Assembly (NCBI RefSeq): GCF_018336975.1
Contig: NZ_CP025572.1
Span: 1,521,910 to 1,585,909, forward strand
Source: Marinomonas sp. CT5
GTDB lineage: Bacteria > Pseudomonadota > Gammaproteobacteria > Pseudomonadales > Marinomonadaceae
Direction: 5' to 3'
Length of the DNA: 64,000 nucleotides
Made by a program: the position numbers and the translations under genes. The notes under the pieces were generated by a model. It searched no databases. It was not told where the DNA came from and saw only the letters and a program-made list of their open reading frames with translations. Positions 17,548 to 26,760 of this stretch are shown in pieces. Position 1 is the first letter of the stretch; each line of letters begins with the position of its first letter.

Positions 17548-20500
17548 GTGAATCGGCTTTCATCTAGTGCTATATACAACCGTTGGGTGATGCTTACTTT
17601 ACTAACGGGAGTATTGGTTACTTGCATTGTTACTTACAAAGTACAGGACTTTAATGAAGTCAGGATTAACCAAGCGGCTTCTGAAGCGTCTCGTAAATTA
17701 AAGCAAGAGGTGGCTTCTAGAATTCAGCTTTATCAATATGGGCTTCGAGGTGCTCGCGGTGTTGTTCTTACGGCTGGTGAAAATGGCATAACGCGAGATA
17801 TCTTTTTACAGTACAGTTTAACGCGTGATGTGGATGGTGAGTTTCCTGGGGCTCGTGGTTTTGGCTTTATCCGTCGCGTACTTCCTGCTGAAGAAGAGTC
17901 TTTTACGGCAATGGCACGCCAAGATGGTTGGCCTGGCTTCTCTATAAAAATGCTCAACCCAAACTTTAACGAACATTATGTTATTCAATATATTGAGCCT
18001 GTAGAACGAAATCGTCAGGCTGTGGGGCTGGATATTGCCTCGGAGCGCAATCGTCGTGAAGCGGCCGCCTCTTCTTTTTTTACCGGTGAGGTTCGTTTGA
18101 CTGGCCCGATTACTCTGGTGCAGGCGACAGGTAAGCCCCAGCAATCTTTTTTAATTCTTATGCCTATTTATCGCGGAGGAAGCACCCCGTCAACGCTTGA
18201 AGAGAGAGTTGAAAAAGGGTTTGGATGGAGCTATGCGCCATTGATAATGGAAGAGGTTTTGTCTGGCTTAAACTATGACCCTGAAAAGTTATATTATGAG
18301 TTATATGATGTGACAGATTTAGATGATCCGGTACTTTTTTATACTGCAGGTACTCATGAAGGTAGTGCCTATGAGCAAATAGAAACATCTGTCGTGTATG
18401 GTCGAAACTGGCGAGCTTCTTTATCTGTTTCTCCTACCTTTATTCGTGATTTACACCTCCCTAATCCACTCATTTTTCTAGTATTTGGCTTACTAATTAG
18501 TTTTCTCGTAGCGGCTATAGTGGCGGCTATTCGAGTCAATATGGCACGTCGTCGGGAAGTCGTTGAATATCAAGCTAGAATTACTGCACTCGTAGAAAAC
18601 TCGGCAGATGGCATTCTTAGTAAGAATCTAGATGGAATCATTCTTAGTTGGAACAAAGGCGCAGAAAGTATTTTTGGTTTTACACAGGACGATGCGATAG
18701 GACAGTCTATAACCACTTTACTTGTTCCGGAGGATCTACAGAAAGAAGCCATTGATATTTCTTTCGATGTCAAAAAACAAAAACAAGCACGTTCTATTGA
18801 GACACGTAGGAAAACGAAATTTGGTGGAGAAGTGCCAGTTGCTTTGACTTTGTCACCCATTTTGGATGTTGTAAATGATGTTATTGGTGTTTCTATCAGT
18901 GTGCGAGATATTTCTGAACGTAAAAAAGCAGAAGAGAAAATTAGAGAATTAAATGCAAATCTTGAGTTCCAAGTAAAAGAGAGAACGGCTGAATTACAGG
19001 AGCTTAATTTATTACTGAATGAGGTGTTAAGTGCATCATCAGAGGTGTCTATCATTGCAACCGACACTCAAGGCATTATTAAACTCTTTAATACGGGCGC
19101 AGAACGTATGTTGGGTCATAGCGCCGATGAAGTGGTTGGAAAGATCACCCCGGTAGGGTTTCACATAGAGTCTGAAATTGAGCAACAACGCGATGATATT
19201 CGAGAAGCAACTGGGACGCATGTTATAGGTGATTTGGATGTATTAATTTATAACGCGCTACGTGGTAATTACGACCCTCAAGAGTGGACTTATATTAATA
19301 AGCAAGGCAATACTCGCCCTGTTTCTTTAGTTATTACTCCAATGAAAGACAGTAAGGATGAGGTCGTTGGCTTTCTGGGTATTGCTATGGATATTTCTGA
19401 ACAGAAGAGAAGCCAGCGTGAGCTAATTTATACTAGAGACCAACTATTACTAGCCGCTGAAGTGGCGAAATTGGGGATTTGGAGTTGGAATATTGAAGAC
19501 AACACTCTTGAGTGGAGTGATTTAATGTTTGAGATCTATCATCTTCCTGTGAAAAACGATGTTGAATACATGGACTGGTTCAGCCGAGTACACCCTGATG
19601 ATAGAACTATGGTTGAGAAGTCTCTAAAAGAGGCCGTTGATAGTAGTAGTGATTTTAATTTTACATTTAGAATTATTTTGCCTGATAACAGTATTCGTTA
19701 CATTGTCGCCAGTGGCTCTCTTCATAAAGGTCCATCAGGCAAAATGACGAAGATGACGGGGATAAACCGAGATATTACCCAAGAGCATGAGCTGGAAAGT
19801 TGGCTTAGAAAGGCGAAAGACGAAGCTGACGCAGCTAGTGCGGCAAAATCAAATTTTCTTGCCAATATGAGTCATGAAATTCGTACGCCAATGAATGCAA
19901 TCCTTGGTATGTTGCATTTGGTCAAACGGACGAATTTGAACCATCAACAAAATGATTACATTTCAAAGGCACAAATTTCGGCCAAATCTTTATTGAGTTT
20001 AATTAATGATATATTGGATTTTTCTAAAGTCGATGCCGGTAAGTTGGAGTTAGAAAAAGCACCTTTTGAAGTCGAAGAGTTGCTCTGCGAACTGTCTACT
20101 GTCTTGTCTGGTAGCTCCATAGAGAAAAATGTTGAGCTCATTTTTGATATTGATGAGAAGATTCCTGCTTACCTTGTTGGCGATAAATTGCGCCTGTTAC
20201 AAATACTCATCAACTTAGTCAGCAACGCAGTGAAATTTACTTTAGAAGGTAGCGTGGTATTGAAGATTCATTCTCTTGCCATTGAATCTGGAATGTCGCG
20301 TTTAAGCGTTTCTGTGAATGATACCGGCATAGGTATAGCACAAGATCAAATAAACTCTATTTTTGATGTGTTTTCTCAAGCAGAATCTTCTACTGCCAGA
20401 CGCTTTGGCGGATCAGGCTTAGGTCTGGTTATTTGCCGCCGATTTGTTGAGTTGATGGGAGGAGAGCTGCATGTTGACAGTGTCTTGGGGGAAGGGAGTC

Positions 20501-21828
20501 GCTTTTATTTTACGGTTGATTTGCCTATTGCAGATAGCTCGGTTGAAAAAACAGCGAATCCATTATCAAGAGAAGCACTGCGTATTCTCATTGTCGATAG
20601 CAACGCGGTAACACAAGCTATTTTGGCTCGTATGGCAGAAGCTCAAGGCTGGTATTGTGAAAAAGTCGAATCTCTTGAGCAAGCGGTAGAATCGATTCAA
20701 CAGGCTGCTGAACAAGGTGTTTTTTATGATGTTATCTTGTTGGACACAAAAACAACGGACTTTATGGGGCAGCAAAGCATTGAAGAGATTCGTAACCAGG
20801 TCGGTTCGTATAAATCAGAGCCGAAAATAATCATGCTGTCTAACATGCTAAATAATCAATTCGGTGATGGTGATGAGCTTGAATCAATCTCTGGTTACTT
20901 ATTGAAGCCGATAACATTGAGAAAACTCTCTGAGTCTGTTTATCGATCTTTTTTAGGCGCTGAGGGTGCTTTGGGTAATTCTCAATCTAGTCATAAGAAT
21001 GAGAGAGGAAGTTTAACTGGCGTAAAACTTCTCTTGGTTGAAGATAATGTTTTTAACCGACAGGTCGCAACAGAGCTACTTATTGCCGAAGGGGCTGAGG
21101 TTTTTGTTGCTGAAGATGGGGTAGAAGGTGTTGCAACAATATTAAATCATGATGAAGGAGGTTTTGATCTGGTTTTAATGGATATGCAGATGCCGGGAAT
21201 GGATGGCCTAGAAGCGACTAAAGAGATTCGTAAGGAGTCGAGATTTGACTCACTTCCTATTATTGCGATGACGGCTAATGTATCTGAGGTGGACCGTCAG
21301 GCCTGTTTAGACGCTGGTATGAATGATCATATTGGTAAACCTTTAGATATAGATCAGATGATAGTTTGTATCCTCAAGTATACCCAGAAACATGACTTAG
21401 TTATGGAAAGTGAAAAAGAGAAAAACTTTTTACCGGAAGAAGCTAAAACCGAATCTACAGAGCCAGAGGAATACGAAGAGATTGAGTCTATTTTGGGACG
21501 ATTCGGTGGTAGTGTTGAGTTGTATAAAAGTGTTGTTGAAGGGTTTACGCATGAAGCGAATGAATTGTTAAGTGACATCAAGTCGGGTATTGAAGAGAAA
21601 AACGAGGTCAAAACACGGGAGAGCCTTCATACTCTAAAAGGTGCGTCATTGACCATGGGCTTATTAAAACTTTCTAATCGGTTGTTTGCTTATGAAAAGG
21701 TATTGAAGACATCTGAGGATAGTTCTGAGATCGACGCCTGTTTATCCTCTATTAATACCGCTCAATTGCATCTTGAACTAGAGGAAGAGTTGGCTACTAT
21801 TTTTGCTAAAATTCAATCCCATGAATGA
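17548..21828 (+). CDS. CHASE/PAS hybrid sensor histidine kinase with two receiver domains and HPt
   Basis: A 1426-residue membrane sensor. A membrane segment at about 13-32, a periplasmic CHASE domain (about 55-240) and a second membrane segment (about 307-329) form the input part. Three PAS domains follow (about 342-455, 492-625, 632-745). The histidine kinase has His776 in NMSHEIRTPMNAI and ATP-binding NLVSNAVKF, NDTGIGIA and FGGSGLGL (about 890-960). Receiver 1 (about 1010-1120) has Asp1066 but only one of the two N-terminal acids and lacks the usual MP after Asp. Receiver 2 is complete (Asp1166, Asp1212 in LMDMQMPGMDG). HPt His1361 lies in LHTLKGAS. The GTG at 17548 follows GGAGG; the TTG at 17536 overlaps that site. 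No dedicated response regulator is adjacent. Confidence 0.93.
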   Translation: MNRLSSSAIYNRWVMLTLLTGVLVTCIVTYKVQDFNEVRINQAASEASRKLKQEVASRIQLYQYGLRGARGVVLTAGENGITRDIFLQYSLTRDVDGEFPGARGFGFIRRVLPAEEESFTAMARQDGWPGFSIKMLNPNFNEHYVIQYIEPVERNRQAVGLDIASERNRREAAASSFFTGEVRLTGPITLVQATGKPQQSFLILMPIYRGGSTPSTLEERVEKGFGWSYAPLIMEEVLSGLNYDPEKLYYELYDVTDLDDPVLFYTAGTHEGSAYEQIETSVVYGRNWRASLSVSPTFIRDLHLPNPLIFLVFGLLISFLVAAIVAAIRVNMARRREVVEYQARITALVENSADGILSKNLDGIILSWNKGAESIFGFTQDDAIGQSITTLLVPEDLQKEAIDISFDVKKQKQARSIETRRKTKFGGEVPVALTLSPILDVVNDVIGVSISVRDISERKKAEEKIRELNANLEFQVKERTAELQELNLLLNEVLSASSEVSIIATDTQGIIKLFNTGAERMLGHSADEVVGKITPVGFHIESEIEQQRDDIREATGTHVIGDLDVLIYNALRGNYDPQEWTYINKQGNTRPVSLVITPMKDSKDEVVGFLGIAMDISEQKRSQRELIYTRDQLLLAAEVAKLGIWSWNIEDNTLEWSDLMFEIYHLPVKNDVEYMDWFSRVHPDDRTMVEKSLKEAVDSSSDFNFTFRIILPDNSIRYIVASGSLHKGPSGKMTKMTGINRDITQEHELESWLRKAKDEADAASAAKSNFLANMSHEIRTPMNAILGMLHLVKRTNLNHQQNDYISKAQISAKSLLSLINDILDFSKVDAGKLELEKAPFEVEELLCELSTVLSGSSIEKNVELIFDIDEKIPAYLVGDKLRLLQILINLVSNAVKFTLEGSVVLKIHSLAIESGMSRLSVSVNDTGIGIAQDQINSIFDVFSQAESSTARRFGGSGLGLVICRRFVELMGGELHVDSVLGEGSRFYFTVDLPIADSSVEKTANPLSREALRILIVDSNAVTQAILARMAEAQGWYCEKVESLEQAVESIQQAAEQGVFYDVILLDTKTTDFMGQQSIEEIRNQVGSYKSEPKIIMLSNMLNNQFGDGDELESISGYLLKPITLRKLSESVYRSFLGAEGALGNSQSSHKNERGSLTGVKLLLVEDNVFNRQVATELLIAEGAEVFVAEDGVEGVATILNHDEGGFDLVLMDMQMPGMDGLEATKEIRKESRFDSLPIIAMTANVSEVDRQACLDAGMNDHIGKPLDIDQMIVCILKYTQKHDLVMESEKEKNFLPEEAKTESTEPEEYEEIESILGRFGGSVELYKSVVEGFTHEANELLSDIKSGIEEKNEVKTRESLHTLKGASLTMGLLKLSNRLFAYEKVLKTSEDSSEIDACLSSINTAQLHLELEEELATIFAKIQSHE

Positions 21829-21898
21829 CGTGTCAAAGCATGAGGTTCTAGTCTCTTAATGAAGTTAAAGGATTTTGGGGGAGGGGAAGTAAGGATGC

Positions 21899-21928
21899 AA
21901 AAGCGGTCGATCACATGAACGGCCGCTC
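21899..21928 (-). terminator. Likely terminator of the marR gene
   Basis: On the minus strand, AGCGG and CCGCT with two further pairs enclose a loop and are followed by TTTT, just past the marR stop. The stem has one mismatch, so it is a weak call. Confidence 0.45.
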
Positions 21929-21937
21929 TTGTACTGA

Positions 21938-22393
21938 TTATTTAGATAAGGTATCGAGTGTTTTCAGTAGCCAGTTTAATTCATTTTCGCCTTCTAAACG
22001 TGCCGCCATTGTTTGTTCGTGTTCCATGACTCTATCAGTGATGGTGATGAAAAACTGCTCGCCTTTTTTGGTCATAAATAAAGCATAAGAACGGCGATCA
22101 TTTTTAGCTGGTCTACGTTCAATAATGTCCATTTGCTCTAATTTATCAACCGCAGAAACCATCGCTGATCTATCATTACCAAGAGCCTGAGCGACAGCGG
22201 TTTGTGTGAGCCCAGGGTTTCTTTCAACAATAGCAATGATGGCAAATAAGCCTGGACTAATGCCAAGGTCAGAACAGACTTCAGAAAATTTACTGAAAAA
22301 GTTCATTTGGGCGCGACGTAGTCGATAACCAACTAGGCTATTTAATATACCAAAGTCTATTGGTTGGTCTGTTTTTTTTGTATCGTCTGCCAT
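21938..22393 (-). CDS. MarR-family transcriptional regulator
   Basis: A 151-residue winged helix-turn-helix regulator. The DNA-binding core is GLTQTAVAQALGNDRSAMVSAV, then the wing RRPAKNDRRSYALFMT, both typical of MarR. It follows the TRAP transporter genes on the same strand, which face the CoA-dependent catabolic genes. In p-coumarate degraders the MarR-type repressor CouR is released by p-coumaroyl-CoA; a similar role with an acyl-CoA effector is my inference. Candidate operators are the inverted repeats near 26927 and 27031. Confidence 0.88.
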   Translation of the reverse strand: MADDTKKTDQPIDFGILNSLVGYRLRRAQMNFFSKFSEVCSDLGISPGLFAIIAIVERNPGLTQTAVAQALGNDRSAMVSAVDKLEQMDIIERRPAKNDRRSYALFMTKKGEQFFITITDRVMEHEQTMAARLEGENELNWLLKTLDTLSK

Positions 22394-22482
22394 GTCAGTC
22401 TCTTTTTATTCAGGTAAATCCGCATTGTAATATAAAAATACGCATTTGGTGTAATACTAAACTGTTGAGGATGCTCTCAAAC

Positions 22483-22516
22483 CAACAATAGCTGGAGATA
22501 TCTCCAGCTATTGTTG
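22483..22516. terminator. 34-bp perfect palindrome between marR and the TRAP operon
   Basis: Two 17-base arms, 22483-22499 and 22500-22516, are exact reverse complements with no loop, centred on GATATC. It lies seven bases after the dctM stop on the minus strand and about 90 bases before the marR start. As RNA it forms a very stable hairpin that could end the TRAP transcript, although no clean T run follows. As DNA it could equally be an operator or a cruciform. Confidence 0.6.
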
Positions 22517-22523
22517 ATTGGTA

Positions 22524-23843
22524 CTAGCCTATTAAGTGCACTAGCCCAAGAGTAATACTCGGGAAGAGAATCAGAAGTGCGACCCTGACAAAGTCAGAAA
22601 TCAGGAATGGAATGACGCCTTTAAAACACTCTTTGAGTCTTAGGCTGTCATCAAATGATTTAATGATGAAAACGTTCATTCCTACCGGCGGGGTTATTAG
22701 TCCAACCTCTACTACAATCAGTGCAAGAATGCCAAACCAGATACCTAAATCTGTCGGTGGAATGCCAAAATCCATTGCCATTACCATAGGGAAATAGATC
22801 GGTATGGTTAGCAGAATCATGGCTAAGCTATCTAAAAAACAGCCCATGACTAAGTAGGTTAAAAGCATCAAAACTAAAATAGTATAAGCAGACAAACCAG
22901 AGCTTTGAATTAGTTCAACGCCCAAATCTGGTAATCTAGAAAGTGCAATAAAGACACTAAATAGGTCAGCACCCAAGACGATAAAGAAGATCATCGCAGA
23001 AGATACCGCCGTCTTCATCAAGCAGATTAACAAGCCATCAAAGCGCATCTTACCATGAGTAAAAGCCAATAAAGCGGTTAAAATAACGCCAACTGATGCG
23101 GCTTCTGTAGGGGTGAAAACGCCTAAATAAATACCACCCAGCACGATTAGGAAAATTCCAGTAATGTGCCAAACATCCTTAGTAGATTTTATTTTTTGGG
23201 CAAAGGTTGTTTTTTCACCTCGTGGGCCTGCTTCAGGGTATAAGCGAACATAAATAGCAATCGCTAGAATGTAGCCGCCAGCCGCTAGGAATCCGGGTAC
23301 AAATGCAGCGATAAACATTTTAGAAATGTTTTGCTCTGTGAGTACAGCGAAAATGATTAGCACCATTGAAGGTGGAATCAAAATACCTAGTGTTCCCCCA
23401 GCTGCTAACGCTCCAGCAGCAAGACTGCCTGAGTATTTGAGGCGTTTCATTTCGGGTAACGCTACTTTCCCCATGGTGGAGGCGGTTGCTAGAGAAGATC
23501 CGCAAATAGCGCCAAATGCTGCACAACCTGCGATGGCGGCCATAGCGATACCACCGCGCTGGCGGCCTATCCAAGTATTACAGGTTTTAAAGAGCTCTGC
23601 GGTAATTCCTGAGCGTGTTGCCAGTTCTCCCATTAGTAAGAAGAGTGGTACTACAGATAGATCATAACTGGAAAACTTTGAAACAGGAGCGGTTCCAAGG
23701 TATTCCAAAAGCGCGGGGAAGCCCCCAATCATGGCATAACCAAAAGCACCACACACCAGCATGGATAATGCGATTGGAATGCGAATACTCATTAACACTA
23801 GCAGTACAGCCATCATTAAAAAGGCCAGTTCAATATTACTCAT
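22524..23843 (-). CDS. TRAP transporter large permease (DctM type)
   Basis: A 439-residue inner-membrane protein with about twelve hydrophobic segments that carries out sodium-coupled uptake with the DctQ partner. Family stretches such as GSSLATASTMGKVALPEM, GGTLGILIPPS and LITPPVGMNVFIIK are present. The ATG at 23843 follows GGAGGTGATC; the longer frame up to 23894 would begin inside dctQ and is rejected. It overlaps dctQ by eight bases. The cargo is judged from context: an acid fed to the CoA-dependent pathway encoded divergently. Confidence 0.92.
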   Translation of the reverse strand: MSNIELAFLMMAVLLVLMSIRIPIALSMLVCGAFGYAMIGGFPALLEYLGTAPVSKFSSYDLSVVPLFLLMGELATRSGITAELFKTCNTWIGRQRGGIAMAAIAGCAAFGAICGSSLATASTMGKVALPEMKRLKYSGSLAAGALAAGGTLGILIPPSMVLIIFAVLTEQNISKMFIAAFVPGFLAAGGYILAIAIYVRLYPEAGPRGEKTTFAQKIKSTKDVWHITGIFLIVLGGIYLGVFTPTEAASVGVILTALLAFTHGKMRFDGLLICLMKTAVSSAMIFFIVLGADLFSVFIALSRLPDLGVELIQSSGLSAYTILVLMLLTYLVMGCFLDSLAMILLTIPIYFPMVMAMDFGIPPTDLGIWFGILALIVVEVGLITPPVGMNVFIIKSFDDSLRLKECFKGVIPFLISDFVRVALLILFPSITLGLVHLIG

Positions 23844-24339
23844 GATCACCTCCACAAAATGTTGCGGACAAGCGATACAGGCCGCACAGACCACAAAGCG
23901 TCATCGCGATGACACCAACAATAAAAGTCCACCAAGTGGGGAGTTCAAGTAACATACTTTGCTCTAAATATTCTTTGGCTTCAAAACCGCTGAGTGTCAT
24001 GCGGTAGGCAAAAACAAAAGAAATAAAGGTAAATACAAGGTCACTGATGACCTCTAAGGTTCGTAAGGTTTTCGGTTTGCAGTTTGCAGTGAATAGGTCG
24101 ACAATCACATGGCCTTTGCGAATATAGCAAGTTGGTAAAAACAGAAATATCGCCATAGCAAGCCCCATCTCTGTAATCTCGTAATCGCCTTCAATTGACT
24201 GTCCTATTGTGGTTCGACCAATGATGCTTGCGACGGTGACCGCCGCAACCACTAACATGATAAACCCACCTGTCAGTGCAAATATGTCCGAGATGCGCCC
24301 TAGGAAAGAGCGCTGTAAGTCGGTAGTAAAACGTATCAT
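23836..24339 (-). CDS. TRAP transporter small permease (DctQ type)
   Basis: A 167-residue membrane protein with four predicted spanning segments, partner of the large permease. The family pattern is visible: a long first helix (GGFIMLVVAAVTVASIIGR), a central IEGDYEITEMGLAMAIFLFL and CYIRKGHVIVD. It lies 27 bases after the receptor gene and overlaps dctM, so receptor, DctQ and DctM are cotranscribed. Confidence 0.9.
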   Translation of the reverse strand: MIRFTTDLQRSFLGRISDIFALTGGFIMLVVAAVTVASIIGRTTIGQSIEGDYEITEMGLAMAIFLFLPTCYIRKGHVIVDLFTANCKPKTLRTLEVISDLVFTFISFVFAYRMTLSGFEAKEYLEQSMLLELPTWWTFIVGVIAMTLCGLCGLYRLSATFCGGDHE

Positions 24340-24366
24340 GTTAAATCATCCTACGTACGGTGTGTC

Positions 24367-25401
24367 TTAAAAGTCTTCGTACTTTTTGATTAGTTCTTTG
24401 GCTTCGTCTAGTAGACGTTGTCCATCATAACCATCATCATTCATTTCTTTGAGCCATTGCTCAGTAACAGGGGCAAGTTTTGTTTTCCAGCGATCGTATT
24501 CAGCACCTTCGATTGTACTAAAAGTATTGCCGCGTTTTACCGCATCACCACGAGCACCCACTTCATAAGCATCGAATGCATCACCGATAAAGCCTGCTAA
24601 GTGAACACCAGAGTTGCGATCGATTACGGCTTTAAGGTCTGCAGGAAGTTTTGCGTAAGAATCGTTATTCATAGCAAAAATGAAGAATTGAGTATAAAGA
24701 CCTCGATCGCCTTTGAACTCAGTATGGTGTGGCGCTAATTCATCAATTTTTAATGGTTTAACCACTTCAAACGGTAGTGCAGCCACATCGATAACGCCTT
24801 TTGATAGCGCACTTGGCATACTAGGAACCGGCATGAAAACGGTATTTGCACCTAAAATACCAAAAGCATCAGCCATCATTTTATTTGGCGCGCGTACTTT
24901 TAAGTCCTCAAGGTCTTCTAGCGATTTGATGTCTTTATCACGTGAATGTAATGAACCAGGGAAGTGTGTGTGCATAGCAAGTAAATGAACATCTTTTAGT
25001 TCATCTTGCATTTCTTTTTCGGCATATTCTTGTAATGCCATACTCGTGATACGAGCATTAAGTGGCATAAAAGGTAATTCAAATACTGTGGCTTTAGGGA
25101 AACGTCCTGGCGTATATCCGCCTACCGTCCAAGTAATATCAACAACCCCTTTACGTGTTTGGTCGAATAGCTGTGGTGGTTTACCACCCAACTGCATTGC
25201 TGGGTAGATATCAATATGGATACGCCCATTAGACTCTTCTTCTACTTTATCTGCCCAAGGCTGTAAAAAGTTAGTGTGTGCGTTAGACACTGGCGGAAGC
25301 ATATGATGGAGCTTAAATGTGTATTCGGGAGCGGCTGTTGCACCAATAGACATGACCGAGCAAGCTAAGAGCATTACGCGGCGTAAGTTAAATTTACTCA
25401 T
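24367..25401 (-). CDS. TRAP transporter solute receptor 1 (DctP type)
   Basis: A 344-residue periplasmic receptor with a signal peptide ending near GATAA. The mature part begins PEYTFKLHHMLPPVSN and has the DctP-fold landmarks LGGKPPQLFDQ and LKVRAPNKM, where the Arg binds the ligand carboxylate. It directly precedes dctQ. A paralogue (25723-26760) lies upstream on the same strand and is alike over almost the whole length, with clear differences near 65-75% of the way and in the C-terminal helix. Confidence 0.93.
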   Translation of the reverse strand: MSKFNLRRVMLLACSVMSIGATAAPEYTFKLHHMLPPVSNAHTNFLQPWADKVEEESNGRIHIDIYPAMQLGGKPPQLFDQTRKGVVDITWTVGGYTPGRFPKATVFELPFMPLNARITSMALQEYAEKEMQDELKDVHLLAMHTHFPGSLHSRDKDIKSLEDLEDLKVRAPNKMMADAFGILGANTVFMPVPSMPSALSKGVIDVAALPFEVVKPLKIDELAPHHTEFKGDRGLYTQFFIFAMNNDSYAKLPADLKAVIDRNSGVHLAGFIGDAFDAYEVGARGDAVKRGNTFSTIEGAEYDRWKTKLAPVTEQWLKEMNDDGYDGQRLLDEAKELIKKYEDF

Positions 25402-25569
25402 GATTGATCACCTTATTTGTTTTTGTTATTGAATATCTGGTTTTATTTTGATTCGTTGCTAAGTTTGCTTTTACGGGCTTATTTTTAGGGTTGTAAGTGT
25501 TTCGTCCTGTTTGTGTAAGAAGTATGGAGTGTTTGCTTCAAATGCCAAAATAGAATTTCTGCGTTAACC

Positions 25570-25584
25570 ATTCAAAAAAAGCAA
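25570..25584. repeat. 15-base repeat, copy A
   Basis: ATTCAAAAAAAGCAA occurs here, upstream of receptor gene 1, and again at 26986-27000, upstream of receptor gene 2 and the divergent CoA transferase gene. It could be a shared control element, although the A run makes it partly low-complexity. Confidence 0.35.
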
Positions 25585-25664
25585 GACGCTTTAGTATTGA
25601 TAAAGTTATATTGCTATAAAATACAAAAGTCTAGCTATTCAAATAAGGCAAAACTTCCTAAGAA

Positions 25665-25695
25665 TTAGAAGTGAGTTTTAAGAACTCACTTCTAA
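25665..25695 (-). terminator. Hairpin downstream of the second receptor gene
   Basis: Two 13-base arms (25665-25677 and 25683-25695) pair perfectly around a 5-base loop. A second, smaller repeat, GAGTTAA/TTAACTC (25701-25723), overlaps the receptor-2 stop. On the minus strand the large hairpin is followed by TTCTTAGG, a poor T run. It probably ends or protects the receptor-2 message, letting receptor 2 be made in excess or alone. Confidence 0.6.
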
Positions 25696-25722
25696 CCTGA
25701 GAGTTAAATAATTTCCTTAACT

Positions 25723-26760
25723 CTATTGTTTGTCTTGATACTTTTTGATCAATAACTTGGTTTTATCAAGCAATCTTTGGCCGTCATAGCCATCATCATT
25801 CATGTCTTCAACCCACTCTTCTGCGATTGGTGACATGGCTTTCTCCCAGCGTTGATGTTCTGCTCCCTCGATATAATCAAACGTATTGCCACGGTCTACA
25901 GCAAATTTGCGAGCAAACACTTCATAGGTATCAAAAAGCTCGCCAATGTGTCCAGCGAGTGTGATTCCCGAATTATTATCGATCACTTTTTGTAAGTCGG
26001 CAGGCATGCTGTCATAGACTTTCTTGTTCATGGAAAAAATAAAGGTATTGGTATATAAGCCTGTGCCTTTGAATTCCGTGTGATGGCTAACCAGTTCGTG
26101 AATTTTCATGGGTAGAACCACCTCATAGGGTAATACGGCAACGTCTATAACCCCTTTGGAGAGAGAACTTGGCATTTCAGTAACGGGCAAAAATACTGTG
26201 TTTGCACCGACAAGATCAAAAGCTTGCGACATGGCTTTATTTGGCGCGCGTACTTTTAATCCTTTTATGTCTTCCAATTTTTGAATTCTTTTGTCACGAG
26301 AATGAAGGGAGCCAGGAGTGTGAGTATGAACGGCAAGTAGGTGAACATCTTTTAGCTCATCTTGCATCTCTGTCTCAGCGTATTCTTGCAATGCCATACT
26401 GGTTGCTTTGGCTGTGCCAGGGACAAATGGTAATTCAAAAGAGGTCATTTTAGGGAAACGGCCGGGAGTATAACCAGCAACTGTCCATGACATATCGACA
26501 ATACCTTTGCGCACTTGGTCGAAAAGCTGAGCTGGCTTCCCTCCTAATTGCATGGCTGGGTAAATATCGATATGGATACGACCATTGGATTCTTCTTCCA
26601 CCTTTTTAGCCCAAGGCTCTAAAAAATTACTATGGGCATTGGAGGCAGGTGGAAGCATATGATGAAGCTTTAGAGTGTATTCAGGATCAGCCGCTAAAGC
26701 ACTGATAGATACCATGGAACCTAGCATTAAAGCCAAGCCTTGCAATTTTAAATTATTCAT
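25723..26760 (-). CDS. TRAP transporter solute receptor 2 (DctP type, paralogue)
   Basis: A 345-residue receptor with a signal peptide ending near SALAA and mature start DPEYTLKLHHMLPPASN. It shares long blocks with receptor 1, including HIDIYPAMQLGGKP and DVHLLA, and both end with DDGYDGQRLLD and a short helix. No second DctQM pair is present, so two receptors may serve one permease, or this one is expressed separately because a large hairpin follows it. It starts the minus-strand side of the divergent control region with the CoA transferase gene. Confidence 0.93.
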   Translation of the reverse strand: MNNLKLQGLALMLGSMVSISALAADPEYTLKLHHMLPPASNAHSNFLEPWAKKVEEESNGRIHIDIYPAMQLGGKPAQLFDQVRKGIVDMSWTVAGYTPGRFPKMTSFELPFVPGTAKATSMALQEYAETEMQDELKDVHLLAVHTHTPGSLHSRDKRIQKLEDIKGLKVRAPNKAMSQAFDLVGANTVFLPVTEMPSSLSKGVIDVAVLPYEVVLPMKIHELVSHHTEFKGTGLYTNTFIFSMNKKVYDSMPADLQKVIDNNSGITLAGHIGELFDTYEVFARKFAVDRGNTFDYIEGAEHQRWEKAMSPIAEEWVEDMNDDGYDGQRLLDKTKLLIKKYQDKQ

